Under the pieces are notes generated by a model that worked only from the letters and a program-made list of their open reading frames with translations, was not told where the DNA came from and made no database searches. Made by a program: the position numbers and the translations under genes. A DNA stretch of 64,000 nucleotides, taken from contig CP066225.1 in NCBI GenBank assembly GCA_016350165.1, positions 4,340,001-4,404,000 on the forward strand, in the 5' to 3' direction. Of the stretch, positions 51,708 to 60,953 are shown in pieces (the stretch's first letter is position 1; each line of letters opens with the position of its first letter). The stretch comes from Planctomycetota bacterium. GTDB taxonomy: Bacteria; Planctomycetota; Phycisphaerae; Phycisphaerales; Phycisphaeraceae.

Positions 51708-52937
51708 CTATTGGGTTGTAAGTTGCACGTTTTGTTCTGATTTCGTTTTATTTTTTTGAGCTTCATCGAGGAATGATTCAAAAGCTTGCAAGTCTTCGAT
51801 GCGGCCTTCAATGGGTTCGGTGTGTGGTGCAAGGGTAATCGGAACACGAGCGCCGCCTGCAAGGTTGTAGGCTTTTACGTTGTGCTCGATCATTTGATTG
51901 ATACGTGGATCGGTGAGGGTTTGTTTGAGTAGAACTGGCGTGAGTAATTTCTCTGCGTAGGTTTGGGTTTCTTCAAGAGTTCGCCAGGTGTCTGTCTCGA
52001 ACATCCAATCGTCGAAAGCTTTGTACTTTTCTGGAGCGGCGAGATAGATGGCGAAAGCGATGCGAGTGCGTTCACAGGATTTCCAAAAACGCTGCGGCTG
52101 ATCTTCGGAAGCATGAGGATTGCATGCGTTATTAAGTGGCATGGGTAAAAGGATTACAGCAAGTTGGTTTGGATGTTGAGCGAGGTAATCGCGCACGAGA
52201 TGGTGGGTGTGTTTGCAATGCGGACAAGCGTAATCGAAGAGCAGGGCGATGGTGGTTGGAGCGGTGGTTGAGCCGATGGTTGGAGCGTTGTTTGAGGAGA
52301 TCTGGATGGAGCCGTTCATGAGCCCGATGCGACGGGAGATGTCGTCGGTGATGTCGTAATCGCCTTCGGTTGGGGTGGGAATGCGGTAAATGGTTGCTGA
52401 GGAAGCATTTTGGATGAATGCGACGGAGATCATGATGGCGATGCCGAGGATGAAGGGGATGAGGGTTTGTGGGCGGAGGGATTTAATGAGGATGATGATG
52501 GCGATGATGGAGCCGAGGATGTGATCGGTCATGCAGTAAGGGCAGACTGCTTTTAGAGTTATGAATTGGAGGTAGGTGTAGAAGATGGTGGCGACGAGGA
52601 TTGAGCCTGCTGCGAAGTTGAGGAAGTATTTGGCTGGTTTGGATTTATGGGCGAGGAAGAGCGCGGGGATGAGGACGAGGTAGGTGAGGGTTGCGATGAT
52701 GGAGATTGAGATGGGGCCGAGTTTCGCGTATTTGGAGGCGAGAACTTCGCCGCAACCGGAGCCTGAGCCACAACCGATGGGGCCTGAGGCGGTGTATGAG
52801 GAGATTGTGAGGTAGGTTGAGACTAGGAGTGCAGCGAAGGAGAGTAGTGTGAGGATGAGCAGGAGCGGTTTTGAGAAGAGAGGTGAGGTGGATTGAGTAG
52901 GCGTATAAGTTGTTGTTTGGTTGGGCGTTGTCGTCAC
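51708..52937 (-). CDS. VKOR-DsbA fusion, disulfide-forming oxidoreductase
   Basis: 409 residues. Residues ~25-180 are a vitamin K epoxide reductase domain of about five helices, with loop cysteines Cys56/Cys62 (IGCGSGSGCGEVLASKY) and the active CPYC pair Cys132/Cys135. The C-terminal half (~215-395) is a DsbA/Thioredoxin_4 domain with Cys238/Cys241 in 'FDYACPHCKHTHH', and cis-Pro in 'GARVPITLAP'. It would oxidise periplasmic thiols and pass electrons to quinone in one polypeptide. Such fusions are common in several phyla. It lies upstream of moxR by 146 bp. Confidence 0.92.
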   Translation of the reverse strand: MTTTPNQTTTYTPTQSTSPLFSKPLLLILTLLSFAALLVSTYLTISSYTASGPIGCGSGSGCGEVLASKYAKLGPISISIIATLTYLVLIPALFLAHKSKPAKYFLNFAAGSILVATIFYTYLQFITLKAVCPYCMTDHILGSIIAIIILIKSLRPQTLIPFILGIAIMISVAFIQNASSATIYRIPTPTEGDYDITDDISRRIGLMNGSIQISSNNAPTIGSTTAPTTIALLFDYACPHCKHTHHLVRDYLAQHPNQLAVILLPMPLNNACNPHASEDQPQRFWKSCERTRIAFAIYLAAPEKYKAFDDWMFETDTWRTLEETQTYAEKLLTPVLLKQTLTDPRINQMIEHNVKAYNLAGGARVPITLAPHTEPIEGRIEDLQAFESFLDEAQKNKTKSEQNVQLTTQ

Positions 52938-53076
52938 GTCAGGTCTTCCCGGAAACAGGCGTTAACTAAAACGAATCTTAATTAATAAGATAACAGTGAC
53001 GTGAAGAATGGGGAATAGCGGAGGTGAGAAAATGGGGTTTGAGTGATGCGTATGTGGGGAAGAATGGTTGGGTGGA

Positions 53077-53302
53077 GCGCGCACGAAATGAATGGCGTTT
53101 GGATCAGCAAAGTTAGAAAAGTGGTCAGAAACGCGCCATTTCTGTTCGGTTTTGGATCGTTTTGATGCAAAGTTGAGCGTTTTGTGCCTGTTTAGAGCTG
53201 TTTTTGTGTTTTGCGTATTTGTGCGCGCGATTGATGTAAGGCGATGCGTTACTAGGTGTTATATGAGTGCGTGTCGAAGATGGTGAATTTTCGTGCGCGC
53301 GC
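53077..53302 (+). repeat. Dispersed intergenic element, copy C
   Basis: Boxes GCGCGCAC (53077-53084), GTGCGCGCG (53221-53229) and GTGCGCGCGC (53293-53302), plus GCGCGCG at 53371-53377. The first two are 144 bp apart. Inside, 'GTCAGAAACGCGCCATTTCT' and 'GTTCGGTTTTGGATCGTTTT' match copy B in order and orientation. Read outward-in, the two ends GCGCGCACGAAAT and (reverse complement) GCGCGCACAAAT form terminal inverted repeats. The gap 52938-53432 holds no gene. Confidence 0.65.
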
Positions 53303-53432
53303 TTGAAATACGGATTTGTGTGAAATGAAGAAGAACTACTGGTCGGATTTTGGTTGGAAAATGTTTTGATGCGCGCGGGCGGGGATGTGTATGAGGTGAA
53401 ATGTTTTGTCTAATCAGTGGATAGATGGGATG

Positions 53433-53708
53433 TTAGCCGCCTGAGATCATGGGGATGAGTGCGAGTTCATCATCGGTGGTGATGGGTGTTGTGTCGGTGG
53501 CGTATTGGCTGTTGACGGCAAGGCGTGTCGTGGGGAGTGATGAGATGAGATTTGGGTAGTCGATGGCGAGTTGGTTGAAGAGATCATTGCAGGTGGGATT
53601 GGATGCGCTTTTGATTGTGATGGTGAGTTGGGGTTGCGCGAGTTGATCGGAGAGGGGGCCGAAGAGCTTGATGGTGAAGGTGTAGGCTTGGGTGTTGGGT
53701 GTATTCAT
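53433..53708 (-). CDS. moaD: MoaD/ThiS-family sulfur carrier
   Basis: 91 residues, ubiquitin-like beta-grasp. Diagnostic C-terminal Gly-Gly ('LALIPMISGG') that is thiocarboxylated, with 'TIKLFGPLSDQLAQPQLTI' at the N-terminus as in MoaD. Carries sulfur for molybdopterin synthesis (with MoaE) or related pathways. No moaE, moaA or moeB is present in the window. It follows the nitrite/sulfite reductase-like gene by 9 bp, so the two are co-transcribed and it may serve as a sulfur carrier linked to sulfite or sulfide metabolism instead. Confidence 0.85.
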   Translation of the reverse strand: MNTPNTQAYTFTIKLFGPLSDQLAQPQLTITIKSASNPTCNDLFNQLAIDYPNLISSLPTTRLAVNSQYATDTTPITTDDELALIPMISGG

Positions 53709-53717
53709 ATAGAAAGG

Positions 53718-55316
53718 TTAGGTGGATTGGATGTGAGTGGGTAGTTGTGATGTTCCATTATGTTGAGGTCGTGTGGGAGGTTGGCTGGTGAGGTAGCTGT
53801 TGGTGGTTGGGGTGGTGCTTTCGATGAGCGGGAGGATTGTGTCAGCGATCAGATCGCAAGGGATTTGCTCGAAGATTTTGACGAGTGAACGCTGATTAGA
53901 TGCTGGATTTTTTTCAGGGATGTAGATGTCAGCAGCTTCGATGGTTTGGTTGTGTTGTTGTATGCGACGTCCGACGATGGCGATATCGGCGGCGGCGTGT
54001 CTGCCACAACCGGCTTTGCAACCTGAGAAAGATATAACGGGGAGATTGGTGGTGCGGTGAGGGAGTTGTTGAGTTAGTTTTTCGATGGTTTGCTTGTGAT
54101 GATGCTTGGTGTCGATGAGTGAGAGAGAGCAATGGGGGAGGCCGGTGCAAGAGAGGGTGCACTTTTCGAGTGGCGTGGGATTGGGTGTGAGTGTTTGAAG
54201 GAGTGGGTGGTTCAAAGCGCTGGTTAGATGAGTTTTGTGAAGGTGTGGGATGAGGATGTTTTGTTGCGGGGTAAAGCGGATTTGTGATTGGGCGTATTGG
54301 TCGGTGAGGTCGGCGAGTGTGAGGAGTTGGGTTGGTGTGAGTTTTGAATCGGGAACGAGAAGGCCTAGCGCGTAATGATCGGGGTGATGTTGTGGGGTAA
54401 GGTTGAAATTGTCGGGGAGTTGTGGTGATGCGGTTGGTTGGGGTTGCGTGAAGGGGATGGAAAGGTCGAAATTGCACATGTTTTGTAGTGCTTTTTTGAG
54501 TTGATCGGGTGGGAAGATGTCAAGCCAATCACATATGCGGCAGAGTGTTCGCTTTTTGCGGGGGCCTTGAGATTGATAGAGGTCAATAAGATGTTTTAGG
54601 AGGGTTGGCGCGTTTTGTGGTGAAACGAAGATGTTGGTTGGTTGGGCTTTGCGAAGCGTTTGGCCTGAGGCGCGACCTGCAATGAAGAGAGTGAAACCAA
54701 GTGTATTTGGTGTGTGCAGCGGTTGATTAGATGAGGATGTGGTCGCGGGGAGAAGGGCGATATCCTGGCAGTGAGCGATGGGATCGGGAAGGGTTGTGGC
54801 TGAGATGTAGAGGTTGATTTTGCGCGGGAGGTTACGCCAATGTGTCTGGGTCTGGACGAGATCTTCGAATGCATTGAGGGTTGGCGTGATGTCGAAAAGG
54901 TCGTGTTCTGTGAGATTGTGAAGGGGATGGGTGATGATGTTGCGAACAGAATCCATGAGCGTGCTGGTGGTGATTAGACCGACGTCGATGAGATTCGAGA
55001 GGATGGCTGGGAGGTCAACACGATGGAGATTGCGGAGTTGTAACTGGCAGCGAGCGGTGAGTGAAATGGCAGTGTCGGAATGGTTTTGCGTGATCTGAGC
55101 AATGGCTCGGGCCTGGGTGGCGTTGAGATGACCTGCGGGGAGACGGAGGCGAAGCGTAAAGGTGTTCGGACGCGACTTTTTGTGAGCGAGTCCAAGGATG
55201 CGAAGTGCATACAAATCTTTATCGGATAATGGATTAGAGTCGGCAGCTATCTGGGATAGACGCTTCTCAACGGTGGCGAGGCTGGCTTGAGATTTTATGG
55301 ATTCGATGCGATTCAT
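53718..55316 (-). CDS. Nitrite/sulfite reductase hemoprotein-like protein
   Basis: About 532 residues from ATG 55316 (upstream TTG 55382 would add an unlikely 22-residue leader). Two ferredoxin-like half domains: 'NTFTLRLRLPAGHLNATQARAIAQI' and, later, 'DHYALGLLVPDSKLTPTQLLTLADLT'. The [4Fe-4S]-siroheme ligands are read as C-X5-C in 'SCTGLPHCSL' and C-X3-C in 'SGCKAGCGRHAAADI' near the C-terminus. This is the assimilatory NirA/CysI-type family (six-electron reduction of nitrite to ammonia or sulfite to sulfide). Which substrate is used cannot be told. It is divergent from an Rrf2 regulator and 9 bp before moaD. Confidence 0.88.
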   Translation of the reverse strand: MNRIESIKSQASLATVEKRLSQIAADSNPLSDKDLYALRILGLAHKKSRPNTFTLRLRLPAGHLNATQARAIAQITQNHSDTAISLTARCQLQLRNLHRVDLPAILSNLIDVGLITTSTLMDSVRNIITHPLHNLTEHDLFDITPTLNAFEDLVQTQTHWRNLPRKINLYISATTLPDPIAHCQDIALLPATTSSSNQPLHTPNTLGFTLFIAGRASGQTLRKAQPTNIFVSPQNAPTLLKHLIDLYQSQGPRKKRTLCRICDWLDIFPPDQLKKALQNMCNFDLSIPFTQPQPTASPQLPDNFNLTPQHHPDHYALGLLVPDSKLTPTQLLTLADLTDQYAQSQIRFTPQQNILIPHLHKTHLTSALNHPLLQTLTPNPTPLEKCTLSCTGLPHCSLSLIDTKHHHKQTIEKLTQQLPHRTTNLPVISFSGCKAGCGRHAAADIAIVGRRIQQHNQTIEAADIYIPEKNPASNQRSLVKIFEQIPCDLIADTILPLIESTTPTTNSYLTSQPPTRPQHNGTSQLPTHIQST

Positions 55317-55988
55317 ATGGGCTATTTGATGCGTGTTGTGGAATATTTGGGTGTATTTTAGTTTGATTCGGGATAAAATCAATAAATAACTACCTTTAAG
55401 TATTGAATAGATGTGGGGTGGTTTGTAGGATTTGTGAGTGGTGAGTGGTGAGTGGTGAGTGGTGAGTGGTGAGTGGTGAGTGGTGAGTGGTGAGTGGTGA
55501 GTGGTGAGTGGTGAGTGGTTGGTATTGTGGGAATAACTCTTTGTGGGTGGCTTTGCGGGGAAGGATTGTGGGTTGTGTGAGACAGTGTCGTTAGTAGGGA
55601 AGGTAAGGGTTGGTGGTTTGGTTTGAGCGCGATTGGGAAGGGAAGTTTAGGATGAGATGAGGTCGTGATTGCATGCGGCGGAAGTGTGTCGTTGGTGATG
55701 AAGCAAAAATGTTTGTGGGTGATGAGCCTGGTGAAGAGAAGGGTGGTTCACAGGCAAGTGTTGAGGATGGCGGTGTGGTTATTGGGGAATGGTGGAAGGT
55801 TAAGTGATGCGTAAAAGGAGTAGGTTGGGTGGTGGTTGTTTTTACACTAATTTTATAGGGGTAAAATGATGCGGATCGTTTTTTGAGGAGATAAGGAGAT
55901 AGAAGCAAGATAAAGTGATCCTGCGGTTTACATGGGTTTGTATTGGAAGGTATGATGTGGGTTTGAGAGTGAATGATTGGAGTCATGA
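55317..55988. other. 672-bp divergent region between reductase and Rrf2 genes
   Basis: No gene. It contains the 7-bp tandem repeat array (55434-55517) and otherwise G/T-rich sequence. Both divergent promoters must lie here. Long frames on the minus strand across 55591-56379 are antisense to Rrf2 and not credible. Confidence 0.6.
55434..55517. repeat. Twelve perfect copies of GTGAGTG
   Basis: Uninterrupted tandem array of a 7-bp unit (12 x 7 = 84 bp), starting about 118 bp upstream of the reductase start codon. A length-variable array in this position could affect promoter spacing. Confidence 0.95.
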
Positions 55989-56414
55989 ATGATTCGATAT
56001 GGCAAGACAACACAACAGGCGATTGCAGCGGTTTCGAAACTGGCTGAGGTTTATGATGGTGGTAAAACCCGGTTGAGTTCGGGGCAGATTGCAGAAGCGA
56101 GAGGATTGTCACAGGCGATTGTGGCGAAGTTGTTGGTGATCTTGTCACAGGCAGGGATTGTTGATGGAACGCCTGGGCCTCGAGGTGGGTATGCACTGAG
56201 TCGTGAGCCTGGGGATATCCGTTTTTGGGATATTGTTGAGCAGTTTGAGCGGCAGGATAATGACAAGTTGTGTCCGTTTGGGCCGGGATGGTGTGGATCT
56301 GGTAAGGAGCCTTGCCCGATGCATGACCAGTTTGTGAAGCTTCAGGAAAGTACAGAGCTGTTTTTGCGTGAAACGACATTTGATGTGTTTTGCATCAAAC
56401 CGGCGGATGTTTGA
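55989..56414 (+). CDS. Rrf2-family [Fe-S] transcriptional regulator (NsrR-like)
   Basis: 141 residues, normal for the family. Winged helix at ~5-70 ('LSSGQIAEARGLSQAIVAKLLVILSQAGIVDGTPGPRGGYAL', the Rrf2 recognition pattern), a dimer helix, and three Cys (95, 102, 109; pattern C-X6-C-X6-C) that could hold an Fe-S cluster as in NsrR/IscR. GGAG precedes the ATG. It is divergent from the reductase/moaD operon and is the obvious candidate to regulate it, for example in response to NO or Fe-S status. Confidence 0.9.
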   Translation: MIRYGKTTQQAIAAVSKLAEVYDGGKTRLSSGQIAEARGLSQAIVAKLLVILSQAGIVDGTPGPRGGYALSREPGDIRFWDIVEQFERQDNDKLCPFGPGWCGSGKEPCPMHDQFVKLQESTELFLRETTFDVFCIKPADV

Positions 56415-56533
56415 TTAAGTGGTTTAAAATGTGGGGGAGGGGTGTGAGAGGTTTTTGGTGGTGGGGCTGAGAGCATGTCTGTAAAGCTAGAAGCTAGTAG
56501 AAAAATTAGATTGTTTTTTGAGTTGAGTTTATA

Positions 56534-56593
56534 AATTATTTTTATAATTGGGGTTATAAATACGTAAAAATATTTTGTAACATGATGTAACAG
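56534..56593. promoter_or_regulatory. Repeats upstream of lacI-type gene
   Basis: AATTAT-TTTT-ATAATT (56534-56549) is a perfect inverted repeat, and TGTAACATGATGTAACAG (56576-56593) is a direct repeat of TGTAACA. They lie 75-130 bp before the regulator's start and could be auto-regulatory sites. Confidence 0.3.
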
Positions 56594-56666
56594 TTTGAAT
56601 TGTTTCAGGCTGTTTTTTTACAATTGTGTTCGTAGTGATGGGAAGAAAATTGGAGTTAAGGGTCAT

Positions 56667-57719
56667 ATGGCAACGGTAAGAGAAATAGCAGCGAAGTTGG
56701 GGGTATCGACGGCAACGGTGTCGCGGTCGCTGAATGATTCTTCGGATGTTAGTGACGAGTTGAAGTCGAAGGTGGTGAGTGAAGCGAAGCGGATTGGTTA
56801 TCGGTTGCCACGGTCGAAGCGGTTGGTGAGGCCGATGACGATTGGGATTGCGTTTATGAACAGGACTTCGGGGCCGAAGTTTTTGGGATACGATGCTGCG
56901 GTATGGGCTGGTGTTGCTCGTGGTGCGAGTCAGTACAAGGCAGAGGTGATGTTGATCGACATTGATCCGCACGGCAGTCAGTCAGAGCTTGATCGTGTGA
57001 TGAAGTATCGTGGGTTGGATGGATTGGTATTGCGTATTGATGATGAGACGCGATACATGGTTGAGCGGTTGGCGGAGTATGATTTGCCTGTGGTTGTGAT
57101 GGCGGATCATGGTGATGTTGAGGGTGTGAGTTATGTGTATTGCGATTCGAAGCCGCCTTGTTATGCGGGGGTAGAGCATTTGATACATCTGGGGCATAAG
57201 CGGATTGGTGTGTGTCATAACCATGTGATGGATGGTGATCATTACGATCGAATTGAAGCGTATGTACAGGCGTTGAAAGATGAGGGGATTGCATACGATC
57301 CAAATTTGGTTGTGCCTGCAAGTATAGACTTGAATGGTGGTGCAAGGGCTTTGAACAGGTTTATGTCATTGCCTGATCCGCCGACGGCGTTGTTTGTGAT
57401 TGATCCGTTATTAGTTGTTGGTGTATTTCGCAGAGCTCATGAAATTGGATTGAAGATTCCGAATGAGTTGTCGATTGTTGGTTTTGATGATGACATGCTG
57501 AGGCAGATGACAATCCCTGCGTATACAGCGGTTTGTCAGAATGCACCAGAGATCGGGTATCAATCGGGTGTTGAGATATGTAAGAGAATACAGCAGCAGC
57601 TTGTAGATGAGTCATTTAAGATCAGGCTAGATGCTTTTTTGGAGATTAATGATTCGACGGCGCCGCCGCCGAGTGAATCAGTTCGAATTACACCTCAGGG
57701 GCAGAGGATTTTGGCTTAA
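56667..57719 (+). CDS. LacI-family transcriptional regulator
   Basis: 350 residues from ATG 56667, chosen because it gives the standard LacI start '[23 protein letters not shown]' and has GGAG/AAGGG upstream; the frame opens earlier at 56595. HTH is at 3-25, the hinge helix at ~45-60 ('[17 protein letters not shown]'), and a periplasmic-binding-protein-like sugar domain at ~65-335 ('[37 protein letters not shown]' pattern). It controls the locus downstream (pseudopilin, GH5, GH30), probably releasing DNA on binding a sugar. Confidence 0.92.
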   Translation: MATVREIAAKLGVSTATVSRSLNDSSDVSDELKSKVVSEAKRIGYRLPRSKRLVRPMTIGIAFMNRTSGPKFLGYDAAVWAGVARGASQYKAEVMLIDIDPHGSQSELDRVMKYRGLDGLVLRIDDETRYMVERLAEYDLPVVVMADHGDVEGVSYVYCDSKPPCYAGVEHLIHLGHKRIGVCHNHVMDGDHYDRIEAYVQALKDEGIAYDPNLVVPASIDLNGGARALNRFMSLPDPPTALFVIDPLLVVGVFRRAHEIGLKIPNELSIVGFDDDMLRQMTIPAYTAVCQNAPEIGYQSGVEICKRIQQQLVDESFKIRLDAFLEINDSTAPPPSESVRITPQGQRILA

Positions 57720-57751
57720 AGGACTGTCTCGTTATTGAAAAGGTAAGGAAA

Positions 57752-58474
57752 ATGTCACATCGTCTATTAAGAAACACATCAGCCTTTACTTTGATTGAGC
57801 TTTTAGTTGTTATATCAATTATAGCTTTGCTAATAGGGATTTTATTACCTGCGTTGGGTGCTGCAAGAGCGACAGCAATGGGTATGAAATGTAAATCAAA
57901 CTTGAAGCAGATTGGTATTGCGACGCATGCTTATGCAGGTGATTACAACAACCATTTGCCATACGGTAAGTTTGCTTGGTGGTTCTATACATCTGAAGAT
58001 CCAAGCATGCCATATGCTCATGATTTGATTGAGCCATATGTTGGTAACAGCGAATATGAAGACGCTGTGTATGGTGAGGTTTTTGTTTGTCCGGGAGCTG
58101 AATCAGGGCAGGGTGAAGATTGGGTTGTAGGCGATGTTGGCGTGCCGTACTACAGATATAACAATGATTTAGCAGTTCGTTATGAAGCGTTCTGGCAGAA
58201 TGATAAACAGAGCCGTCGTTTGTTTGATGACATGATTGATACGACGATTGCAATGTTGTTTCATGATACGTGCTTTGCTAACTGGGTGAATCATCCGAAT
58301 GGTGATCCTGATAAGCCGTTTGCACATGAGAATACAGGTTCAGCAATTAATGTGTTGTATGCAGATGGTCACGTTGTAAACATGACCAAGGAAGTTTATG
58401 ACGAACAGTCACAAGATAAGTGGAACGAGTGGGCGAACCCATTTATCCGTCAAGGTTGGAAAGAGGAAAACTAA
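57752..58474 (+). CDS. H-X9-DG pseudopilin of the sugar locus
   Basis: 240 residues. Prepilin signal '[19 protein letters not shown]' after a 10-residue basic leader; mature position 5 Glu. Near the C-terminus '[13 protein letters not shown]' carries the DGH element. AAGGTAAGGAAA precedes the ATG. It starts 32 bp after the LacI gene and ends 4 bp before the GH5 gene, so it is in the same operon. It may shape or load a type II-like secretion pilus for the glycoside hydrolase; inference. Its N-terminus is nearly identical to that of 8063-8947. Confidence 0.9.
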   Translation: MSHRLLRNTSAFTLIELLVVISIIALLIGILLPALGAARATAMGMKCKSNLKQIGIATHAYAGDYNNHLPYGKFAWWFYTSEDPSMPYAHDLIEPYVGNSEYEDAVYGEVFVCPGAESGQGEDWVVGDVGVPYYRYNNDLAVRYEAFWQNDKQSRRLFDDMIDTTIAMLFHDTCFANWVNHPNGDPDKPFAHENTGSAINVLYADGHVVNMTKEVYDEQSQDKWNEWANPFIRQGWKEEN

Positions 58475-58478
58475 GAAG

Positions 58479-60893
58479 ATGAGCTTAAAGAATATATCTA
58501 TTCATATATTAGTCGGTGTTGTGGCCCTTTTGAGTTTGTGTTGTGTGAGCGTGCAAGCCACGGGAGGCGATGAGGGTATGCTGGAGAAACTTCGCGTCAA
58601 AGGTAAGTACCTTGTTGATAAGCGGGGTGAGATGGTTGCACTTAAGGGATGTAACCTTGGGAACTGGTTCTTGATCGAGCCTTGGATGTTTGGAGCGTCG
58701 CGTGAAGGCATTAATGATCATTATGGTTTCTGGAAGAAACTTGAAGATCGATTTGGTGTTGAAAAGGTTGATGCGTTGAAAGAGGCGCATTATGAAAACT
58801 GGATCACTGAGCGAGATTTCGCTGAGATTAAGCGGTTTGGATTTAATGTGGTTCGTGTGCCGTTCCATTATGAACGGTTAGAGTCGGATTCGAGGGATGG
58901 TACGATACGGGCTGGCGGGTTTAAGTGGTTGGATAAAGCGGTAGATATGGCTGAAAACGCAGAGATTTATGTGATTCTTGATATGCATGCTGTTCCGGGC
59001 GGTCAGAGTATTGATGCTCCATCAGGACGTATTGGCGAGAACAATCTTTGGACTGATGAACAGGCACAGATGCGTGCAGCGAAGTTATGGAAGGCGATTG
59101 CGAAGCGTTATGGTCATCGTGGTGTGATTGCTGCGTATGACGTGATGAATGAGCCTTGGGATAACTTTAGTCGTGATAATCGGGAAGATTTGGTGAAGAT
59201 TGTCGGTAAGATTCATGATGCGATTCGCGAAGTTGATGAAACGACATTGGTGTATGCACCGGGCAGTTTAAGAGGTGTGGAGTTTTATGGTAAGCCGGCG
59301 GAACGGGGTTGGAAGAATGTTGGCTATACGGAGCATCATTATCCGGGGCTGTTTGGTAATGGTGATCCAACATTAGATATGCATGCGAGAAATTTAGCCT
59401 ATGGTTTTATGGGCATCGATGAAATGCTTGAAGATAAGCAGGTGCCGTATCTTGTTGGTGAGTTCAATGCCGTGTTTGATTTGGGTGGTAATAGTGGTCT
59501 GATGCGCCATTACTATGATGCGTACGGTGAGCGTGGTTGGCAAGCTACGATGTGGTCATATAAGTTGGTTAAGGAGGGGGCAGGTATTGAGGGGGATGGT
59601 TGGTATATGGTTTCGAATGCAGAGCCGTTACCGTGGCCGGACTTTGAGACTGCGAGCTATGACACTTTCTATGAATTGCTTTCAGCTTGGAGTCAGGCGC
59701 CGTTGGCGGTTGATGAAGAATTGATTGAGAGATTGACAGAAGCTGAGCCGATTGATCTGAAACTCAAGAAGTATGAGATCCGTCGGACTGCGCCGGAACA
59801 AAAATATGGTGACTGGAAAGTTGCTGATATTGGTGGTGCGATTAAAGGCGGCGTGGAGCTAATCGGTGAAAATGGATTTGCACTGTATGGCGGTGGTAGT
59901 GATATCTGGACGAATCGTGATAGCTTCAGATACCTTTATAAGAGGCCAGGCAAACAGTTTGAATATCATGCGGTAATTGAATCGTTTGAAGAAACAAATC
60001 GTTATGCGAAGACAGGCTTGATGCTTCGTGCGAATGGGGGAGAAGATTCAGCGATGTTGATGTTGAATGTGTTCCCGAATGGTGAAGTCATGGTCGCACG
60101 TCGTGATAAAGATGGGGCGGATGCGACGGAGAAGAAGCTAACGATTGATTCATTTCCAACTGGTTTGTACATGAAACGAGCTGGTGATCAGGTTGTGATT
60201 GGTTATACCGATGCACGTGGTGAGTGGCAGTATGAGAAAGTCGATTTACCTGAGGGATTTGAATCTGACAATGAGATGTTTGGTGTAGTTGCACTGTCAC
60301 ACGTGAAGGGATTGCTGACGAAGGCTGTGTATCAAAAGCTTGAAGAAGGTAAAGCGAAGGCAGATATACCAAAAAAGTTCGCGAGCGGTCCAAATTTACT
60401 AATAAATGATTCTTTTGAGATCGCTAAGAATGATATAGATAAGGATCAAGCAAAAGAATGGAATCGATGGGGCGATTGGTTTAATCGCTCGAAAATAGAT
60501 GATCAATACTCATTGGTTTTCTACCACAATCGCCGAAATGATGGCGGTACATCAGGTATTTGGCAGGATGTGAGTGGTTTGGAAGCTGGTGAAGAATATG
60601 AGTTTTCGGTGCTTGCGAAGGGTGTAGGAGTGAAGGGGGCTGAAGGATTTTTGAAGGCAGTTGAACTGCATTTGGAGAATGTTTATGAGGGTAAAAAATC
60701 GCGAGTTATCAAGAAATTGAATGTGCCGGTTGAAGCGATTACCGCTGATGAAAGCGGGGTGAGGATTAGTGTTCGGGGTGTACCTGAGGTTGAGAAGATG
60801 CGCGTGCTGATTGTTGTCAGTCCTAGTAATGAAGACGGCCGAGTTGGTCAGATGGTTTTTGACCAAGCAGCGCTTCGTAAAGTTCAAAACTAA
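58479..60893 (+). CDS. Secreted GH5-family glycoside hydrolase with C-terminal modules
   Basis: 804 residues from ATG 58479, 4 bp after the pseudopilin stop. The signal peptide (~5-27) ends at VQA. GH5 barrel ~30-400: 'LKGCNLGNWFLIEPWMF', acid/base Glu225 in 'YDVMNEPWDNF', nucleophile Glu328 in 'YLVGEFNAVFD', 'YTEHHYPG' at ~285. Middle module (~435-615) is a concanavalin-like beta-sandwich (DUF1349-like: 'RYAKTGLMLRANGG'); C-terminal module (~635-795) is CBM4/9-like ('NLLINDSFEIAKN', 'YEFSVLAKGVG'). It would cut beta-linked glucans or related glycans outside the cell. Confidence 0.92.
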   Translation: MSLKNISIHILVGVVALLSLCCVSVQATGGDEGMLEKLRVKGKYLVDKRGEMVALKGCNLGNWFLIEPWMFGASREGINDHYGFWKKLEDRFGVEKVDALKEAHYENWITERDFAEIKRFGFNVVRVPFHYERLESDSRDGTIRAGGFKWLDKAVDMAENAEIYVILDMHAVPGGQSIDAPSGRIGENNLWTDEQAQMRAAKLWKAIAKRYGHRGVIAAYDVMNEPWDNFSRDNREDLVKIVGKIHDAIREVDETTLVYAPGSLRGVEFYGKPAERGWKNVGYTEHHYPGLFGNGDPTLDMHARNLAYGFMGIDEMLEDKQVPYLVGEFNAVFDLGGNSGLMRHYYDAYGERGWQATMWSYKLVKEGAGIEGDGWYMVSNAEPLPWPDFETASYDTFYELLSAWSQAPLAVDEELIERLTEAEPIDLKLKKYEIRRTAPEQKYGDWKVADIGGAIKGGVELIGENGFALYGGGSDIWTNRDSFRYLYKRPGKQFEYHAVIESFEETNRYAKTGLMLRANGGEDSAMLMLNVFPNGEVMVARRDKDGADATEKKLTIDSFPTGLYMKRAGDQVVIGYTDARGEWQYEKVDLPEGFESDNEMFGVVALSHVKGLLTKAVYQKLEEGKAKADIPKKFASGPNLLINDSFEIAKNDIDKDQAKEWNRWGDWFNRSKIDDQYSLVFYHNRRNDGGTSGIWQDVSGLEAGEEYEFSVLAKGVGVKGAEGFLKAVELHLENVYEGKKSRVIKKLNVPVEAITADESGVRISVRGVPEVEKMRVLIVVSPSNEDGRVGQMVFDQAALRKVQN

Positions 60894-60914
60894 TCGTAGT
60901 AGAGTCTGTGTAGC

Positions 60915-60931
60915 TCTAATATGAGATTAGA
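60915..60931. promoter_or_regulatory. Inverted repeat TCTAAT-ATGAG-ATTAGA
   Basis: Perfect 6-bp arms separated by 5 nt, 22 bp after the GH5 stop and about 95 bp before the GH30 start. Candidate regulator site. Confidence 0.35.
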
Positions 60932-60953
60932 ACAGAATACACGAGATACTTGA

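Noticed and set aside
53092-53286. 64-codon frame over intergenic element copy C
   Set aside because: The frame lies within a repeat whose other copies are not open in that frame.
53929-54477. 182-codon frame inside the reductase gene
   Set aside because: Same strand, other frame; Arg/Pro/His/Thr-rich shadow of the real gene.
55434-55517. CRISPR array
   Set aside because: The repeat is a 7-bp unit with no spacers and no cas genes; it is a simple tandem array.
55591-56379. 262-codon minus-strand frame
   Set aside because: It overlaps the Rrf2 gene in antisense, has low-complexity His/Ser/Pro/Thr composition and no ribosome site.
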